A stretch of DNA of 64,000 nucleotides from Methylotenera sp. (GCF_029945535.1 NZ_JAQSCU010000008.1:1-64000); one strand, 5' to 3'; shown: positions 45,425 to 54,752, counted from the first letter of the stretch. Program-made: numbers and translations. Notes: generated from the sequence alone by a model not told the origin.

Positions 45425-48319
45425 TCATGCTCCCTTTAAAGTCTTAATAAATGGGGTTCTAATCACGGTCGCGGCGACTAATGCGCCACTATCCACACGA
45501 ATTTGGAATACTGAACCTGCTTCTTTTTTAGAAGGTGTCACATAGGCAAAACCTATGCAACGATCAAGGTATTTGCTGTAACTGATACTCGTCACACGAC
45601 CTAAAATATCGCGTCCATCTACAACCAAGTTGCAATCCATAGGCATTTCACCTGTGTAGTTTTCAGCCAATACAAAAGGCACTAATTGTTTTCTTAATGG
45701 ACGTTTAGCTAAAATTGTTAAGCTTCGTTGCCCAATAAAGTAAGGCTTGCTCATTTTTATTGCCCACTCAGCACCAATTTCAAATGGATTAGTTAAGCCG
45801 TCAGTATCAACCCCTGGCATCGCATGACCCATTTCAAGACGTAACAAGCGTTGTGTATCACTACCAAATGGACGTAACGCGTGCTTCTTACCAGCGGCTA
45901 TCAAGGCATTCCAAAGATATGGTATTTGCCCCATCGGTGCGTGTAATTCATATCCGTTATCTGCTACGAATGCCACTCTAATCATGCGTGTTTCTACAGC
46001 AGCTACTTGGCTTTCACGCACACTACTCATCGGGAATGACTCGTAGGACAGGTCTAAGTCGGTCAGTGTTGAGAGAATCTCACGCGCAGCTGGGCCGGCA
46101 ATATTGATAGCACCAAAAGCCCCAGTCACATTCACTAAACCAAGATTAAGTTGCCACATCTGTTGCGAACGTTGCATTTCGCGGTAAACAGCGGCTGCAT
46201 TGGATGTGCCGATAGAAAGATAGAACAAATCATCTGCAAGGCGGCTTGCAATACCGTCGTCAACCACTACGCCTGACTCATCAAGCAACATCACATAACG
46301 GCATGAGCCTACTTTTTGGTCTGTATAAACACCAGTGAAAAAACGCTCTAAGAACAAAGCTGCATCTGGACCATGAATTTCAATCTTGCCGAATGAGCTA
46401 CCATCAATGATGCCAGCGGTTTTACGCACTGCAAGTGCTTCAGTTTGAATTGCATCTTCTTTAGACTGACCAGCTGCGGGGTAATAAGCCGCACGTTTCC
46501 ATGCGCCAATATCTGTAAACACTGCGCCATTTGCCTGATGCCAATCATGCAAGGAAGTCAAACGGTGTGAATGGAAACCACGTCCGCCTAAGTGTCCGAT
46601 TGGTGTTGGATGAAAAAATGGTCTTGAAGTCGTTGTGCCAATTTTCTCCACTGGCAAGTCACGAATCTTAGCTAAGATTCGAATCGCATTCATATTGGAA
46701 TGCTTACCTTGGCTAGGACCCATACCCACTGTAGTAAAGCGCTTCATTAGCTCGATATTGTCAAAGCCCTCTTTAGCCGCGTTCACAAAATCTTTGATTT
46801 GAATATCTTCGTCAAAGTCTACAAAGTTTTTACCTTTAGGATGTGGCACCATAGGGTAAGGATGGCTAGGAGAAATGCCTACATGCTTCTCAGCCTCATT
46901 TTGTGGGGCTTGCAGACCTAAATGACGGATTGCATCATTCGCTGCACGAACACCATCACGCACGCGCTGCTCAAGCTCAAAGACACCATTCACTTTACCA
47001 GCGGCAAACATACCATTTGGTAAGCGACTTGGGACAAATTGCTCTACGTCATAATCAAACTGCATGCCTGTACCAGCTTGATACAGTAAAGCACCTGCTG
47101 GTGCCCAGCCTGCGCTCATCGCAACACCATCACACTCAAGTGTAAATTTGTTATCAGTTAAGGCAATATTTTGCTTTTCGTCATACGCGCAAATCACTGC
47201 ACCGCGAACACCAGATTTGTCTGAAGATGCAATCGCTTCATAAACACAATGACCGATATAAACTTTAACACCACGCTTTGCAAGTACAGCACTATATGCA
47301 GCACTGCCTGTTTGGCGCATATCGACCAAAGCTGCAATTTTGGTACCAGCTTGCAACAAATCTAAGGCAACACGATAGCCGTAATCATTGGCTGTTACGA
47401 CGATGCCATTATTAAACGGTTTCACTGCGTAACGGTAGATTAAACGCTGCACAGCAGAGCCTAACATCACACCTGGTAAATCGTTGTATCTGAATACTGG
47501 TGGTTGTTCAAAAGCACCACTGGCAACAATCACAGCCTTAGCACGGACTTTATTGATGCCAGAATCGCTTACTACAGGAATAAGATGATCTGGGTAGTAA
47601 CCAGCGGCATAAGCACCTGCCATTACCTTAATATTTGGCATATTGGCAGCCTTAGCCAATAAAATATCAAGCTGTGAAACCACGCTTGAGTCACCAGCAC
47701 GGTTATAGCCTAAGCTGCCGCCAAGCTGACGGTTCTCATCCACAATCGTCACTTCAAGGCCAGCTTCTGCTGCAGCACAAGCTGCTGTTAAACCTGTTGG
47801 ACCTGCACCGATCACCAGCACATCACAATGGGAGTGTGTTTTACGTTTTAAGATGCGAGGGTAATCAAAATTGACGATACCCAAACCAGCAGCCTTACGA
47901 ATGACGCTTTCCCAAAATGGAAATAATCGACGTGGCGTATGGAAAGCTTTATAGTAAAAACCAACCGGCAATAATGGTGAAATAGAATCAATGTAGCTAT
48001 TCTTATCTTTTTTAACGCCTCCACTGGTATTCACTGCGGTCAAGACCATGCCCTCTTTCACTTCAACCACATCGGCACGAATGTTAGTATCTATGCCGTC
48101 AGTCACAAGAACGTTCACATCATGGTTTGCTAAGCTCAATACCCCACGTGCACGGTGATATTTAAAGCTACGACCTAATACTTTTTGACCAGCAGCCCAC
48201 AATGCGCTGCTAATGGTATCGCCTTCAAATGCTGAAAACGCTTCACCTTCAAAAGTGAAGTTGATTTTTTTTGTTCGGTTAACCCATTCCCCGGCTTGCT
48301 TGGGTGTACGAAAAATCAT
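45425..48319 (-). CDS. mgdC: N-methylglutamate dehydrogenase subunit C (SoxA-like)
   Basis: 964 aa. The N-terminal 90 residues form a ferredoxin-like domain (INFTFEGEAFSAFEGDTISSAL). A dinucleotide fold follows (VLVIGAGPTGLTAACAAAEAGLEVTIVDE), then a second redox domain. The last about 370 residues form a GcvT-like folate domain (IIDGSSFGKIEIHGPDAALFLERFFTG). The layout equals the sarcosine oxidase alpha subunit. The complex oxidises N-methylglutamate and releases glutamate plus a C1 unit. It overlaps mgdB by 4 nt and precedes mgdD by one. Confidence 0.94.
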   Translation of the reverse strand: MIFRTPKQAGEWVNRTKKINFTFEGEAFSAFEGDTISSALWAAGQKVLGRSFKYHRARGVLSLANHDVNVLVTDGIDTNIRADVVEVKEGMVLTAVNTSGGVKKDKNSYIDSISPLLPVGFYYKAFHTPRRLFPFWESVIRKAAGLGIVNFDYPRILKRKTHSHCDVLVIGAGPTGLTAACAAAEAGLEVTIVDENRQLGGSLGYNRAGDSSVVSQLDILLAKAANMPNIKVMAGAYAAGYYPDHLIPVVSDSGINKVRAKAVIVASGAFEQPPVFRYNDLPGVMLGSAVQRLIYRYAVKPFNNGIVVTANDYGYRVALDLLQAGTKIAALVDMRQTGSAAYSAVLAKRGVKVYIGHCVYEAIASSDKSGVRGAVICAYDEKQNIALTDNKFTLECDGVAMSAGWAPAGALLYQAGTGMQFDYDVEQFVPSRLPNGMFAAGKVNGVFELEQRVRDGVRAANDAIRHLGLQAPQNEAEKHVGISPSHPYPMVPHPKGKNFVDFDEDIQIKDFVNAAKEGFDNIELMKRFTTVGMGPSQGKHSNMNAIRILAKIRDLPVEKIGTTTSRPFFHPTPIGHLGGRGFHSHRLTSLHDWHQANGAVFTDIGAWKRAAYYPAAGQSKEDAIQTEALAVRKTAGIIDGSSFGKIEIHGPDAALFLERFFTGVYTDQKVGSCRYVMLLDESGVVVDDGIASRLADDLFYLSIGTSNAAAVYREMQRSQQMWQLNLGLVNVTGAFGAINIAGPAAREILSTLTDLDLSYESFPMSSVRESQVAAVETRMIRVAFVADNGYELHAPMGQIPYLWNALIAAGKKHALRPFGSDTQRLLRLEMGHAMPGVDTDGLTNPFEIGAEWAIKMSKPYFIGQRSLTILAKRPLRKQLVPFVLAENYTGEMPMDCNLVVDGRDILGRVTSISYSKYLDRCIGFAYVTPSKKEAGSVFQIRVDSGALVAATVIRTPFIKTLKGA

Positions 48320-48594
48320 TTGCCTTCCTCCTGAGTTGTATTGTTTTGGCCAAGAAGATAGGTACGTGTGACTTTATCTGTCAGCGTATTGCGCTCTGCA
48401 ATAAACCATGTGCCGCTTGGTGAGTGATACCACCATTCTTTTTTGTCGCCAGGCGCACCGCTGCGGTTATGCACATAAGCAGCCCACTCAGCATCAGTAC
48501 AAGTATCCTGATCTGGCGCTTGTCTATATTCGCCACCGAAGACAAACTCGCTTAGCGGTCTTGTTCCATTCATGGGACAGGTGAGTAATTTCAT
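48316..48594 (-). CDS. mgdB: N-methylglutamate dehydrogenase subunit B (SoxD-like)
   Basis: 92 aa, matching sarcosine oxidase delta. It has a Cys-Pro start (LLTCPMNGTRPLSEFVFGGEYRQ), C32, and WWYHSPSGTWFIAERNT, which is near-universal in this subunit. C7 and C32 are visible; I do not see the full four-ligand zinc set of other SoxD proteins. The gene overlaps mgdC by 4 nt (ATGA). Confidence 0.9.
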   Translation of the reverse strand: MKLLTCPMNGTRPLSEFVFGGEYRQAPDQDTCTDAEWAAYVHNRSGAPGDKKEWWYHSPSGTWFIAERNTLTDKVTRTYLLGQNNTTQEEGK

Positions 48595-48634
48595 TTCATA
48601 TTCCTCTGATTATTTAACTCGCGTGAATAAGCCG

Positions 48635-49876
48635 CTAATGGCCCACTGACGCCGCACCCTTTTCCCCAGTCAGTTCGTAATCTTCAAAACGTGACAAGCG
48701 GAATGAGTGAATTAAATCTGGTGCACTATCATTTGCAATGGTTTGTGCCATGGTTTTGCCGCTAATAGGTGTAGCTTTGAAGCCCCAAGTACCCCAACCT
48801 GCATCTAGATAAAAACCTTCGATAGGTGTTTTACCCATAATCGGTGCGAAATCTGGCGTCATATCAGCCATACCTGCCCATTGGCGCACAACTTTTACAT
48901 TGGATAAGAAAGGGAACATATCCAACATATGAGAAGTAAGTCCCTCTACGAAATCTAATGTAGAACGCGTTGAATGCACTTCATAAGGGTCAAGCGATGA
49001 CCCCATCACTAACTCTCCGCGAGAAGATTGACTCACATACACATGTAAGCTGCCTGAAACCAAAATAGTGTCTAACCAAGGTTTCATAGGCTCAGTCACG
49101 CAGGCTTGTAATGGATGAATAACAATCGGTGTTTCAAGGTCTACCATCTCTGTGATACGTGGCGTAAAGCCAGCCACTGCTGATAGCACTTGTTTAGTTT
49201 CTATGTAACCTTTATTGGTTTTAACACCGCAGACCTTGCCATTCTTAACATCAATACCAAGCACTTCAGTATTTTGGTAAATTTCGGCACCTAAACGGTC
49301 TGCACCGCGTGCATAACCCCAAGCTACGCCATCATGACGAGCCACTGAACCAGGCGCATGAAACAAAGCACCTAAGATTGGCGCTTGACCACTACAGCTT
49401 AAATCTAACTGAGGACAAGCTTTAGCGATTTCATCAGGACCAACTACACGACTCTCAACGCCTACATGTTTATTTACTTCAGCACGCCACCTCATAGTAC
49501 GCATCGCTGATTCAGTATGTGCAAGGGTGAAGTGACCACGTGTTGAATAGAAAAGATTTAAATCTAGCTCTTCAGAAAGACCTTCGTAGATCTTGACGCT
49601 GGCATCATAGAAATTAACGCCTTCTGGTGTGAGGTAGTTTGAACGAACGATGGTCGTGTTGCGTCCTGTATTACCGCCGCCTATGTAACCTTTTTCAAGC
49701 ACACACACATTAGTAATACCATGGTCTTTAGCCAAGTAATAAGCTGCTGCTAAACCATGTCCACCGCCGCCGATAATCACTACGTCGTATGATTTCTTTG
49801 GGGTCTCGTGCGACTTAAAAAAGCGTGGTGCTGGATGCTCTTTTGACAGTGCGAATTTAAGTAATCTTAAGGGCAT
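48635..49876 (-). CDS. mgdA: N-methylglutamate dehydrogenase subunit A (SoxB-like flavoprotein)
   Basis: 413 aa. A DAO-type FAD fold at the N-terminus (VVIIGGGGHGLAAAYYLA) is followed by CVLEKGYIGGGNTGRNTTIVRSNYL, the SoxB region for the covalent flavin, and a C-terminal DAGWGTWGFKATPISGKTMA. It oxidises the N-methyl amino acid and passes electrons within the complex. It is the first mgd gene, and its promoter region (49877-50161) is shared with the divergent hutG-like gene. Confidence 0.93.
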   Translation of the reverse strand: MPLRLLKFALSKEHPAPRFFKSHETPKKSYDVVIIGGGGHGLAAAYYLAKDHGITNVCVLEKGYIGGGNTGRNTTIVRSNYLTPEGVNFYDASVKIYEGLSEELDLNLFYSTRGHFTLAHTESAMRTMRWRAEVNKHVGVESRVVGPDEIAKACPQLDLSCSGQAPILGALFHAPGSVARHDGVAWGYARGADRLGAEIYQNTEVLGIDVKNGKVCGVKTNKGYIETKQVLSAVAGFTPRITEMVDLETPIVIHPLQACVTEPMKPWLDTILVSGSLHVYVSQSSRGELVMGSSLDPYEVHSTRSTLDFVEGLTSHMLDMFPFLSNVKVVRQWAGMADMTPDFAPIMGKTPIEGFYLDAGWGTWGFKATPISGKTMAQTIANDSAPDLIHSFRLSRFEDYELTGEKGAASVGH

Positions 49877-50161
49877 TTCTTAACTCCATGAAACCTAATT
49901 ATTAATCTTTAAAGTAATTAACGACTGCTTTGCCATTCATTAAGCTTCATAAACTTTTTTAATCTGTATGAAACTTTGTTGACGTATTAAGCCATATCAC
50001 AATATCGTATGTCAATACATAAATGAAACTTTTTTAATTACAATGAAACTTATGATAAAGTCATAGTATGTTTACTATATATATGAATAAGTTAGGTAAA
50101 TTAGGAATTTGGTAGTACTACTAAAGTAGTAGTTAGAGAATATGTAAAGGAAAAGGTAGCA
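49877..50161. promoter_or_regulatory. Divergent control region mgdA / hutG-like with repeated TGAAACTT sites
   Basis: Four copies of a (A)TGAAACTTT-type element occur: CATAAACTTTTTTAAT at 49948-49963, TATGAAACTTTGTT at 49967-49980, ATGAAACTTTTTTAATTA at 50023-50040 and ATGAAACTTATGAT at 50043-50056. A fifth, GTGAAACTTTTATGAA, lies upstream of the XRE-cupin regulator (51633-51648). A TACTAC/GTAGTA site is at 50116-50131. Confidence 0.55.
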
Positions 50162-50971
50162 ATGGATAAAACTTATCATTTTCACAGCGGAAACTCGCCC
50201 TTGCTGATCTCTATGCCACATGCTGGCACTGGCATACCTAAAGATATTAAACGCAGGCTAACGCCTGATGCGGCACTATTACCAGACGTTGATTATCATT
50301 TGCCTATCCTGTATGACATGGCTAAAGAGTTAGATATTTCTGTTATATCAGCTGAATACGCACGCTATGTGATAGACCTAAATCGATCACCTGAGAATAC
50401 TTCACTCTACCCAGGGCAGGATGTGACGGGTTTATGCCCAATTGATACCTTTGCCAAAAGCGCAATATATCTGGATGAAGAACAACCAGATGAAAAGGAG
50501 ATAGAAAGTCGTATTGAACAATTTTGGCAGCCTTATCACCAAAAACTAACCACTGAGCTTCAAAGAATACAAGCTATTCATGGTGTGGCGGTATTGTGGG
50601 ATGCGCATTCTATTGCATCGCAGGTGCCAAGATTCTTTAGTGGGAAATTACCTGATTTGAATTTTGGTACTGCAGATTCAAGCTCATGCGACACTTCATT
50701 GCAAGATGCCCTAGCAGCAACCATGCGTGAATCGATTCATGCTAAAGCTTATAGCCATGTATTCAATGGACGCTTTAAAGGTGGTTACATCACAAGGCAT
50801 TATGGAGTGCGTAGTATGAATATACATGCAGTACAGCTGGAAATGAGCCAATGCATTTATATGGAGGAAAATCCTCCATATAAATATGATGCCGAACTGG
50901 CGTTGAAAGTTAAGCCCTTGCTAGCCGATCTACTCAAGACTTGCCTCAACTGGGCTGAGGCTCAAAAGTAG
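50162..50971 (+). CDS. N-formylglutamate amidohydrolase (HutG-like)
   Basis: 269 aa, full length for the family. It has LLISMPHAGTGIP at the N-terminus, DVDYHLPILYD, YVIDLNRSPENTSLYPGQ, LWDAHSIASQVPRFF and GGYITRHYGVRSMNIHAVQLEM. The D, H and R positions match the predicted metal site. It cleaves N-formylglutamate to formate and glutamate. In most bacteria it works in histidine breakdown, but no other hut gene is nearby. Divergence from mgdA and the shared control region suggest a role in the N-methylglutamate pathway, for instance recycling formylated glutamate. A strong AAGGAAAAGG site precedes the start. Confidence 0.9.
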   Translation: MDKTYHFHSGNSPLLISMPHAGTGIPKDIKRRLTPDAALLPDVDYHLPILYDMAKELDISVISAEYARYVIDLNRSPENTSLYPGQDVTGLCPIDTFAKSAIYLDEEQPDEKEIESRIEQFWQPYHQKLTTELQRIQAIHGVAVLWDAHSIASQVPRFFSGKLPDLNFGTADSSSCDTSLQDALAATMRESIHAKAYSHVFNGRFKGGYITRHYGVRSMNIHAVQLEMSQCIYMEENPPYKYDAELALKVKPLLADLLKTCLNWAEAQK

Positions 50972-50972
50972 C

Positions 50973-51521
50973 TTAAAGCTTACCGTCTAAACCCATTTGG
51001 TAATATTTGTGAGTAATTTTGTCTTGATTCTCAAGCAACCAATCAATATCAGGTTTATTGTTCATGGCTTTGTGAATAGCCATTGCAGTAGCCTTGCGGT
51101 GAATATCAAACAAAATCTTATGGTCTAATTTATCGTCTTTTGTCACCATTGGATTCAACCAAACTGAAACAATAATACCCAAATCATTAGCGCGCTCTTT
51201 AGGGATATCACCTGCGCGAACTGCATCAAGCACACCATTCGCGATTGCAGCCTGCACGGTACCCATTAAAATATTGGTATATTTAGTTTCTTTAACAGTC
51301 ACTTTACTTACCATTAATGTCACTGGTCTTACTTGAATATCTGTATTCAATAAAGCAAAAACACGCGTGTGCCCTGCAACCTGATCACCTGTCAAAGTTG
51401 CAATTGCCGTTCCTACTGGCCCGTCTAACTCACCAATGATCACTTCTGGCTCAGCCGCTGTACCTGGAGGCCCGCCTGCTACCAAAGCCTCACCCGTTCT
51501 CATTACAATACGTTCACTCAC
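50973..51521 (-). CDS. Formaldehyde-activating enzyme homologue lacking catalytic His
   Basis: 182 aa with the Fae core GEALV...EVIIGELDGPVGTAIAT, RPVTLMVSKVTV and ANDLGIIVSVWLNP. In genuine Fae the first helix carries a His (AHIDLIIG) that catalyses formaldehyde condensation with tetrahydromethanopterin; here the aligned residue is E24 (AEPEVIIG). There is also a short PPG insertion before it, and the C-terminus is longer. It belongs with the Fae paralogues of uncertain function. It could bind formaldehyde or a pterin without full activity. It is convergent with the hutG-like gene and divergent from the XRE-cupin regulator. Confidence 0.85.
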   Translation of the reverse strand: MSERIVMRTGEALVAGGPPGTAAEPEVIIGELDGPVGTAIATLTGDQVAGHTRVFALLNTDIQVRPVTLMVSKVTVKETKYTNILMGTVQAAIANGVLDAVRAGDIPKERANDLGIIVSVWLNPMVTKDDKLDHKILFDIHRKATAMAIHKAMNNKPDIDWLLENQDKITHKYYQMGLDGKL

Positions 51522-51752
51522 AATACTCTCCTAATAATTAAGTAATTTTTTAGTAAGCATAAAATGCATACATTAAAGAAACATCAATAAAACATATCAT
51601 TTTTTAATTTTACATTAACTATTATTACCTGAGTGAAACTTTTATGAATGTTTGTTATAATTTCTGCAACTTTAGTGAATAAAAAGAATTTATTTACAAG
51701 TTAGGTGAAGTCTCTTGTAATATTAGGATTGTTAATAGCTTCGGACAATTAT

Positions 51753-52391
51753 ATGGCTGCAAAAAAAGAAACTGAAGATGTAAAAGTAGATGAGCGCAAT
51801 AAATCGCTCGGTCGACATTTAGGCACAACCATACGCCAACTGAGGCTAGAACATAATCTCACCATAGCAGACGTATCTGAACGTGCTGGCATTAGTCGTG
51901 GGATGCTGAGTAAGATTGAAAATAGCCTAGCAGCTACTAGCTTAGAAACCTTAGAGCAGCTTGCCAATGCCTTAGGTGTAACTTTATCTAAACTCTTTCA
52001 AAACTATAATCTACCGCGTGGTGCCGCCCAGCTTGTTAAAAAAGGTGAAGGCATGGAAGTGGTTAGAAGAGGCACGCGAGTTGGTCACACCTACCAATTG
52101 CTGGCCTATGACCAAGGCCCTCACAAGACTTTCGAACCCTTCTTAATTTCACTTGAAGATTCATGTGAAGAGTTCCCAGCCTTTGAGCACCCTGGCACTG
52201 AGTTTATTCATATGCTTGAAGGCACACTCGAATATAGAGTTGGTAAAGACACGTTTGTATTAAACAAAGGTGATTCTCTTACCTTTCAGGGAGAAATTCC
52301 GCATCGCCCTGAAAACTTGATTGAAACCCCGATTAAATTTCTAGCCATTATTCATTACGATGCACCTGATAAAGAAAATTTTGAAGAGTAG
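51753..52391 (+). CDS. XRE-cupin transcription regulator
   Basis: 212 aa from the ATG at 51753 (MAAKKETED); an earlier in-frame start at 51705 would add a hydrophobic stretch that is unlikely. HTH_3 domain: LGTTIRQLRLEHNLTIADVSERAGISRGMLSKIEN. The C-terminal cupin contains EHPGTEFIHMLEGTLEYRVGKD and the GDSLTFQGEIPHRPENL His-rich motif. Such proteins (PuuR/SutR-like) bind a small ligand and control amine catabolism. The TGAAACTT repeats before it and in the mgdA/hutG region are candidate operators. Confidence 0.9.
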   Translation: MAAKKETEDVKVDERNKSLGRHLGTTIRQLRLEHNLTIADVSERAGISRGMLSKIENSLAATSLETLEQLANALGVTLSKLFQNYNLPRGAAQLVKKGEGMEVVRRGTRVGHTYQLLAYDQGPHKTFEPFLISLEDSCEEFPAFEHPGTEFIHMLEGTLEYRVGKDTFVLNKGDSLTFQGEIPHRPENLIETPIKFLAIIHYDAPDKENFEE

Positions 52392-52405
52392 GCAAAATTC
52401 AACTC

Positions 52406-52861
52406 ATGGAAAATATTAACTATCAAGTAGCAAATGAATCTGACATTGATGACTTAGTTAGCTTGTTATCAGACTTATTTACCATTGAAAAAGACTTTAG
52501 CCCAGATTTATCTAAACAAAAAAAAGGGCTAGAGTTAATCATTAAAAATCGCAACACTGCGACTGTACAAGTAGCTAAGAATACCGCCGGCAAAGTGATT
52601 GGCATGGTCACTGCTCAACTAGTGATTTCTACTGCACAAGGTGCAGCCTCGGCTTGGATTGAGGACATGGTGGTCCATTCATCCTATCGCAGCCATGGAA
52701 TAGGCAAACAACTGCTTCAGCGAACTTTAGATTGGGCAAAAGAAAATGGCGCAACACGCGCGCAACTTTTGGTAGATATTGAGAATAAAGAAGCTCTAGG
52801 TTATTACGAGCACTTAAAGTGGGAAACTACACAATTACAGGCGCGTAGAGTATTTATATAA
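52406..52861 (+). CDS. GNAT-family acetyltransferase
   Basis: 151 aa. The acetyl-CoA motif A reads AWIEDMVVHSSYRSHGIGKQLLQRTLDWAKENGATRAQLLVD, followed by NKEALGYYEHLKWE. The acceptor is unknown. It starts 14 nt after the XRE-cupin gene, so the two are probably an operon. An amine substrate would fit the setting. Confidence 0.88.
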   Translation: MENINYQVANESDIDDLVSLLSDLFTIEKDFSPDLSKQKKGLELIIKNRNTATVQVAKNTAGKVIGMVTAQLVISTAQGAASAWIEDMVVHSSYRSHGIGKQLLQRTLDWAKENGATRAQLLVDIENKEALGYYEHLKWETTQLQARRVFI

Positions 52862-52888
52862 ACTGATTAAATTATATATGCCAGTGAT

Positions 52889-52919
52889 ATTACCTCTGCA
52901 AATGAATTACAGAGGTAAT
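52889..52919. terminator. Bidirectional hairpin between GNAT and cupin genes
   Basis: ATTACCTCTG at 52889-52898 pairs with CAGAGGTAAT at 52910-52919. It lies between convergent genes, so it may serve both. Confidence 0.65.
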
Positions 52920-52929
52920 AATCAACTAC

Positions 52930-53283
52930 TTACAGTGGTACGCGTTGGCCGCAGAAAAAGCCAATTGCATGGTCTGGCGTTTCAAACTTAATATTACTTC
53001 CAGATGGGAAGTAAAGTACATCACCAACGGTTGCAGTCACTTTTTGGCCTGTATCGTCAGAAATAATAAATGTACCTTCTACAACAATTTTCATCTCTTC
53101 ATAATCATAGCTATAGTTCAGAGGATTACCTTTCTCTAAACGAAAGAAACCTGCACAAATTCTTTTATCCGCATCCGCAGATATAAATGTGTCGCCAAGC
53201 CAAGCAGGAACGCCAGCCACATTCATTGATGGCTGAGAGTCTTTGATCGCTTGTTTTTTAAACTTAAATGGTTTACTGCTCAT
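52930..53283 (-). CDS. Small cupin protein (EutQ-like)
   Basis: 117 aa, a single cupin barrel: NYSYDYEEMKIVVEGTFIISDDTGQKVTATVGDVLYFPSGSNIKFETPD. This resembles the EutQ/DUF861 group. The classical metal His set is reduced, with E and Y in place of some His, so catalysis is uncertain. A TACTATTTAAGTAG element at 53361-53374 lies about 80 bp upstream, matching the motif at other amine genes. Confidence 0.82.
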   Translation of the reverse strand: MSSKPFKFKKQAIKDSQPSMNVAGVPAWLGDTFISADADKRICAGFFRLEKGNPLNYSYDYEEMKIVVEGTFIISDDTGQKVTATVGDVLYFPSGSNIKFETPDHAIGFFCGQRVPL

Positions 53284-53460
53284 TTTGCTTCTCCTGATGG
53301 TTGTTTAAGTGTCGACTATTTAATCGCGACTTCCCCAAACTAACAATCACCACTTAGACGTACTATTTAAGTAGCATATCTATTCATTTGAATTCACCCA
53401 TTTATATCATCTACATCACTAATTTGTGTCTTTTATCCGACTTAGGCTGACATCGTAATA

Positions 53461-53930
53461 CTACCCCAGCATACGCAGTTTTAACATTTCATAAGGAGTT
53501 TTTCCTGCATGTGCTGAAGGGGGCCTCAGGTAGTTGTAACAATCTTCCCATTGCCCAAGTTTCTTTCTTAAGTCCACGTCGCCGTCGTAATCCAACATTT
53601 GATAAAACTCGCGCTGGTCGGTGGGGTGAGACCTCTCAACCTTGCTGTTCTGCTTTGGCATGGCAGGTTTAATATAAACATGCATCATGCCTAGATCTGA
53701 AACATGCCAATGAAACTTGATTTGGAACTCATGACCGTTGTCGGTACGTATGGTTTTAATTCTAAATGGGAATTTATCAACCACTTAGTTAATAAAGTAG
53801 ATGGAACTTCACTGATTGTGTTGCTCGTAGACTTTTAAAGCCCTGACACGCGTGCAATCGTCAACAACATCTACCCAGTGCCCACTTTCATCATCTCGGG
53901 CGCACCAAATATAGTAGGTAATATCAAAGG
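53461..53930 (-). pseudogene. IS481-like transposase relic (frameshifted)
   Basis: The minus strand reads VVDDCTRVRALKVYEQHNQ near 53830-53890, then a stop and frame change, then PFRIKTIRTDNGHEFQ, HWHVSDLGMMHVYIKP and SKVERSHPTDQREFYQ, ending WEDCYNYLRPPSAHAGKTPYEML. The D and E positions of the DDE site are visible (TDNG, VERS), but the gene is split and its N-terminus is missing. It marks the left side of an accessory stretch. Confidence 0.8.
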
Positions 53931-54172
53931 GTTAAGCTTAACGGCTTAGCTCTTTTTTATTGCCTAAGCCTTTTATTCGACTAATATTCCACAATTTTAA
54001 AAAGTAAGCTTTTAAAAGACTGCTAATGCCTTACTTCCTAAGGGACTGTTTAAGCAGAGGTGCCAATACGATATGCTCTGGCGCTGCCGAGGTTAGCATT
54101 GCCATAAGCATGTCGTCGATCTTGGCTACTTTAGGCCGCTTACTTATGCTTAAATTAAGATAAGTTAAGCAT
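53931..54172. other. Degraded interval after the transposase relic
   Basis: This contains a short hairpin (GGGTTAAGC/GCTTAACGG region near 53935) and a minus-strand open stretch of about 45 codons (KRPKVAKIDDMLMAM...) that I cannot assign. No intact gene is seen. Confidence 0.4.
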
Positions 54173-54706
54173 TTATATAAAGACGAGAAAGCCGTCTGCA
54201 AAATAGACTAGTCCGACCAATCCTGCTGCAACTCCTCCATACCAAATGGTTTTTTTCTTTAAAAGCCCAGCGATAGAGGAAAGTAAAATAGCAATCTGTA
54301 AATAAATCACGGCTATTCCAAACGCTTTAGAGTGAACTTGCGCTTCATCTCTTACCGCTTCTAGCGCTTTGGCTTTCTCTTGGGACTGGGTTTTTTCTTT
54401 TTCGTACTTTTCAATCTTCTTTTTGTAATCTGCTATTTTATCCGTATAAATAGTAGACAGCTTTGCTGCATCTGGCTTAAGACCCATTAAATCTAGCTCC
54501 AACTTTTCTGACTGTAATTGACAGATATAAGATTTAATGCCTTTTGACTGATAGTAAGCCCATTCATCAGATGCCTGTGCCTGAGTAATCACGGACTTGG
54601 TGGAGAACCCGCCACCTTTGAAGGTGGAGAGCGTTGCACATACTGCAAATATGATGGTGGTTAATGCTAAGTAATTCAGCCAAGCATCTTTCTTTTCTTC
54701 TAACAT
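54173..54706 (-). CDS. Membrane protein with coiled-coil, unknown
   Basis: 177 aa. Helix 1 (about residues 8-26) is followed by a long charged coiled-coil (about 60-115, with YKKKIEKYEKEKTQSQEKAKALEAVR) and two C-terminal helices (about 125-145 and 150-172). It resembles the DUF4337-type layout. No operon partner is apparent. It lies between the transposase relic and the metal transporter. Confidence 0.7.
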   Translation of the reverse strand: MLEEKKDAWLNYLALTTIIFAVCATLSTFKGGGFSTKSVITQAQASDEWAYYQSKGIKSYICQLQSEKLELDLMGLKPDAAKLSTIYTDKIADYKKKIEKYEKEKTQSQEKAKALEAVRDEAQVHSKAFGIAVIYLQIAILLSSIAGLLKKKTIWYGGVAAGLVGLVYFADGFLVFI

Positions 54707-54719
54707 TTAAGTAGTCCTG

Positions 54720-54752
54720 ACTATGATGGTGTAGAAATTACACCATCATAGT
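54720..54752. terminator. 14-bp perfect hairpin after the CDF gene
   Basis: ACTATGATGGTGTA at 54720-54733 pairs with TACACCATCATAGT at 54739-54752 around a 5-nt loop. The T-run (TTTT) is on the plus side. Confidence 0.65.

Noticed and set aside
53884-53899. tRNA 3' end (GGGCGCACCA) next to the IS481 relic
   Set aside because: No T-arm lies in front of it, and the minus strand continues the reading phase of the transposase relic (WCARDDE...WVDVVDDC). It is kept only as one side of a possible direct repeat.
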